A DNA stretch of 64,000 bases, taken from the NCBI RefSeq assembly GCF_000025565.1, contig NC_014121.1, forward strand, positions 186,001 to 250,000, written 5' to 3'. Positions 63,505 to 64,000 of this stretch are shown piece by piece. A model generated the notes under the pieces. The model was not told the origin of the DNA and did not search any database. It was given only the letters and a program-made list of their open reading frames with translations. The DNA comes from Enterobacter cloacae subsp. cloacae ATCC 13047 (lineage in GTDB: Bacteria > Pseudomonadota > Gammaproteobacteria > Enterobacterales > Enterobacteriaceae). Position numbers and translations under genes: made by a program. Position 1 is the stretch's first letter. Every line of letters begins with the position of its first letter.

Positions 63505-64000
63505 TCAGCCGACGGACGTTCGAATAATGCGGTTTTTTCCCTGTTGTTTCGCGCTGTAGAGGGCGTTATCTACGCTCCCCACCAGTTCTTCCAGCGGTTC
63601 GAAATGCCACTCTCCCAGACCGGCACTGAACGTTACCCGCAGGTTTTCTTCCCGCCAGAGGCGTTTTTCAACGGCGGTACGCCACGCGTCCAGTAACGAG
63701 AATGCGCTAGCGATCTGGTCAGCCTGGAAAATCACTGCGAACTCTTCTCCACCGTAGCGGTAAACCGAGACGTTATGCGGCTGCATTATCTGGATCCCTT
63801 CACGCGCCACGTTACGCAGGACAATATCACCGCTCAGGTGACCCCAGGTGTCGTTAATCGATTTAAAGTTGTCGATGTCAATCAGCGCCAGGGCGAAAGG
63901 CTGGTGGGCACTGAGTAGCTCATCTACATCGCTATCAAATGCCCGGCGGTTTTTGCAGCCGGTGAGTGCATCATGGGTGGCCTGGCGCACATAGGCCATC
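63505..64000 (-). CDS. Diguanylate cyclase (GGDEF domain), C-terminal part
   Basis: The visible 164 residues are a nearly complete GGDEF domain that would make cyclic di-GMP from two GTP. It shows the N-terminal DALTGCKNRRAF, the metal-binding aspartate region IDIDNFKSINDTWGH, the active-site YRYGGEEFAV (a GGEEF variant that is normally active) and the C-terminal DNALYSAKQQGKN. No RxxD inhibitory site is evident five residues before the motif (QPHNVSVYR). The gene continues past the right edge, so its sensory N-terminus cannot be described. Confidence 0.88.
   Translation of the reverse strand, partial: MAYVRQATHDALTGCKNRRAFDSDVDELLSAHQPFALALIDIDNFKSINDTWGHLSGDIVLRNVAREGIQIMQPHNVSVYRYGGEEFAVIFQADQIASAFSLLDAWRTAVEKRLWREENLRVTFSAGLGEWHFEPLEELVGSVDNALYSAKQQGKNRIIRTSVG

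Overview
The window is chromosomal DNA from a member of the Enterobacteriaceae, most likely Enterobacter or a close relative such as Lelliottia, Leclercia or Kosakonia. Core proteins (RpoB, RpoC, EF-Tu, XylA, DppA, GlyQS) are near-identical to E. coli, while several accessory blocks differ from E. coli K-12. An ERIC element, a REP unit and dispersed CCCTCACCC-type palindromes also fit this group. No phage, insertion sequence or CRISPR array is visible. Gene comparisons are from memory of E. coli K-12; no searches were run.

Layout. 1-4.3 kb: a reduced yia locus (yiaK, yiaL, a DUF4862 TIM-barrel gene and an MFS transporter), with its IclR-type regulator YiaJ and the ferredoxin YsaA divergent. 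4.3-9 kb: avtA, malS and bax. 9-17.2 kb: the complete D-xylose regulon (xylR, xylHGF, xylA, xylB). 17.2-20.2 kb: an isochorismatase-like hydrolase plus a GlxA-type regulator where K-12 has yiaAB, then wecH and ysaB. 20.3-27.1 kb: glyQS, an ABC-F ATPase with an unusual leader, yiaG, yiaF and cspA with its cold-shock leader. 27.1-32.4 kb: a 2-ketogluconate (kgu) operon in which ghrB takes the KguD position, with a LacI-family regulator. 32.4-40.8 kb: yiaD, bisC, yiaC-tag, yhjY, yhjX, eptB. 40.9-47.3 kb: a tRNA-Pro gene and dppABCDF, with dppC frameshifted. 47.3-62.7 kb: coaA, the thrU-tyrU-glyT-thrT-tufB operon, secE-nusG, rplKA, rplJL-rpoBC. 62.7-64 kb: orphan PTS IIA and IIB genes and the 3' part of a diguanylate cyclase gene.

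Two themes stand out. Much of the DNA serves sugar and sugar-acid use (diketogulonate-type, xylose, maltodextrin, 2-ketogluconate, a lactose/cellobiose-type PTS), and CRP-like sites are visible at the xyl, kgu and PTS promoters. The second half is the transcription/translation core, with recognisable strong promoters, the L10 leader and the rplL-rpoB attenuator.

The dppF-coaA junction joins two regions that lie on opposite sides of oriC in E. coli K-12. A single inversion spanning oriC explains it exactly. Other observations worth checking are the dppC frameshift, the repeat-encoded C-terminal tail of MalS, four helically phased regulator half-sites upstream of yhjX, tandem coupled mini-ORFs ahead of the ABC-F gene, a perfect inverted repeat that can hide the ribosome-binding site of the hydrolase gene, and a tRNA-Pro(UGG) at the locus where K-12 has proK (CGG).
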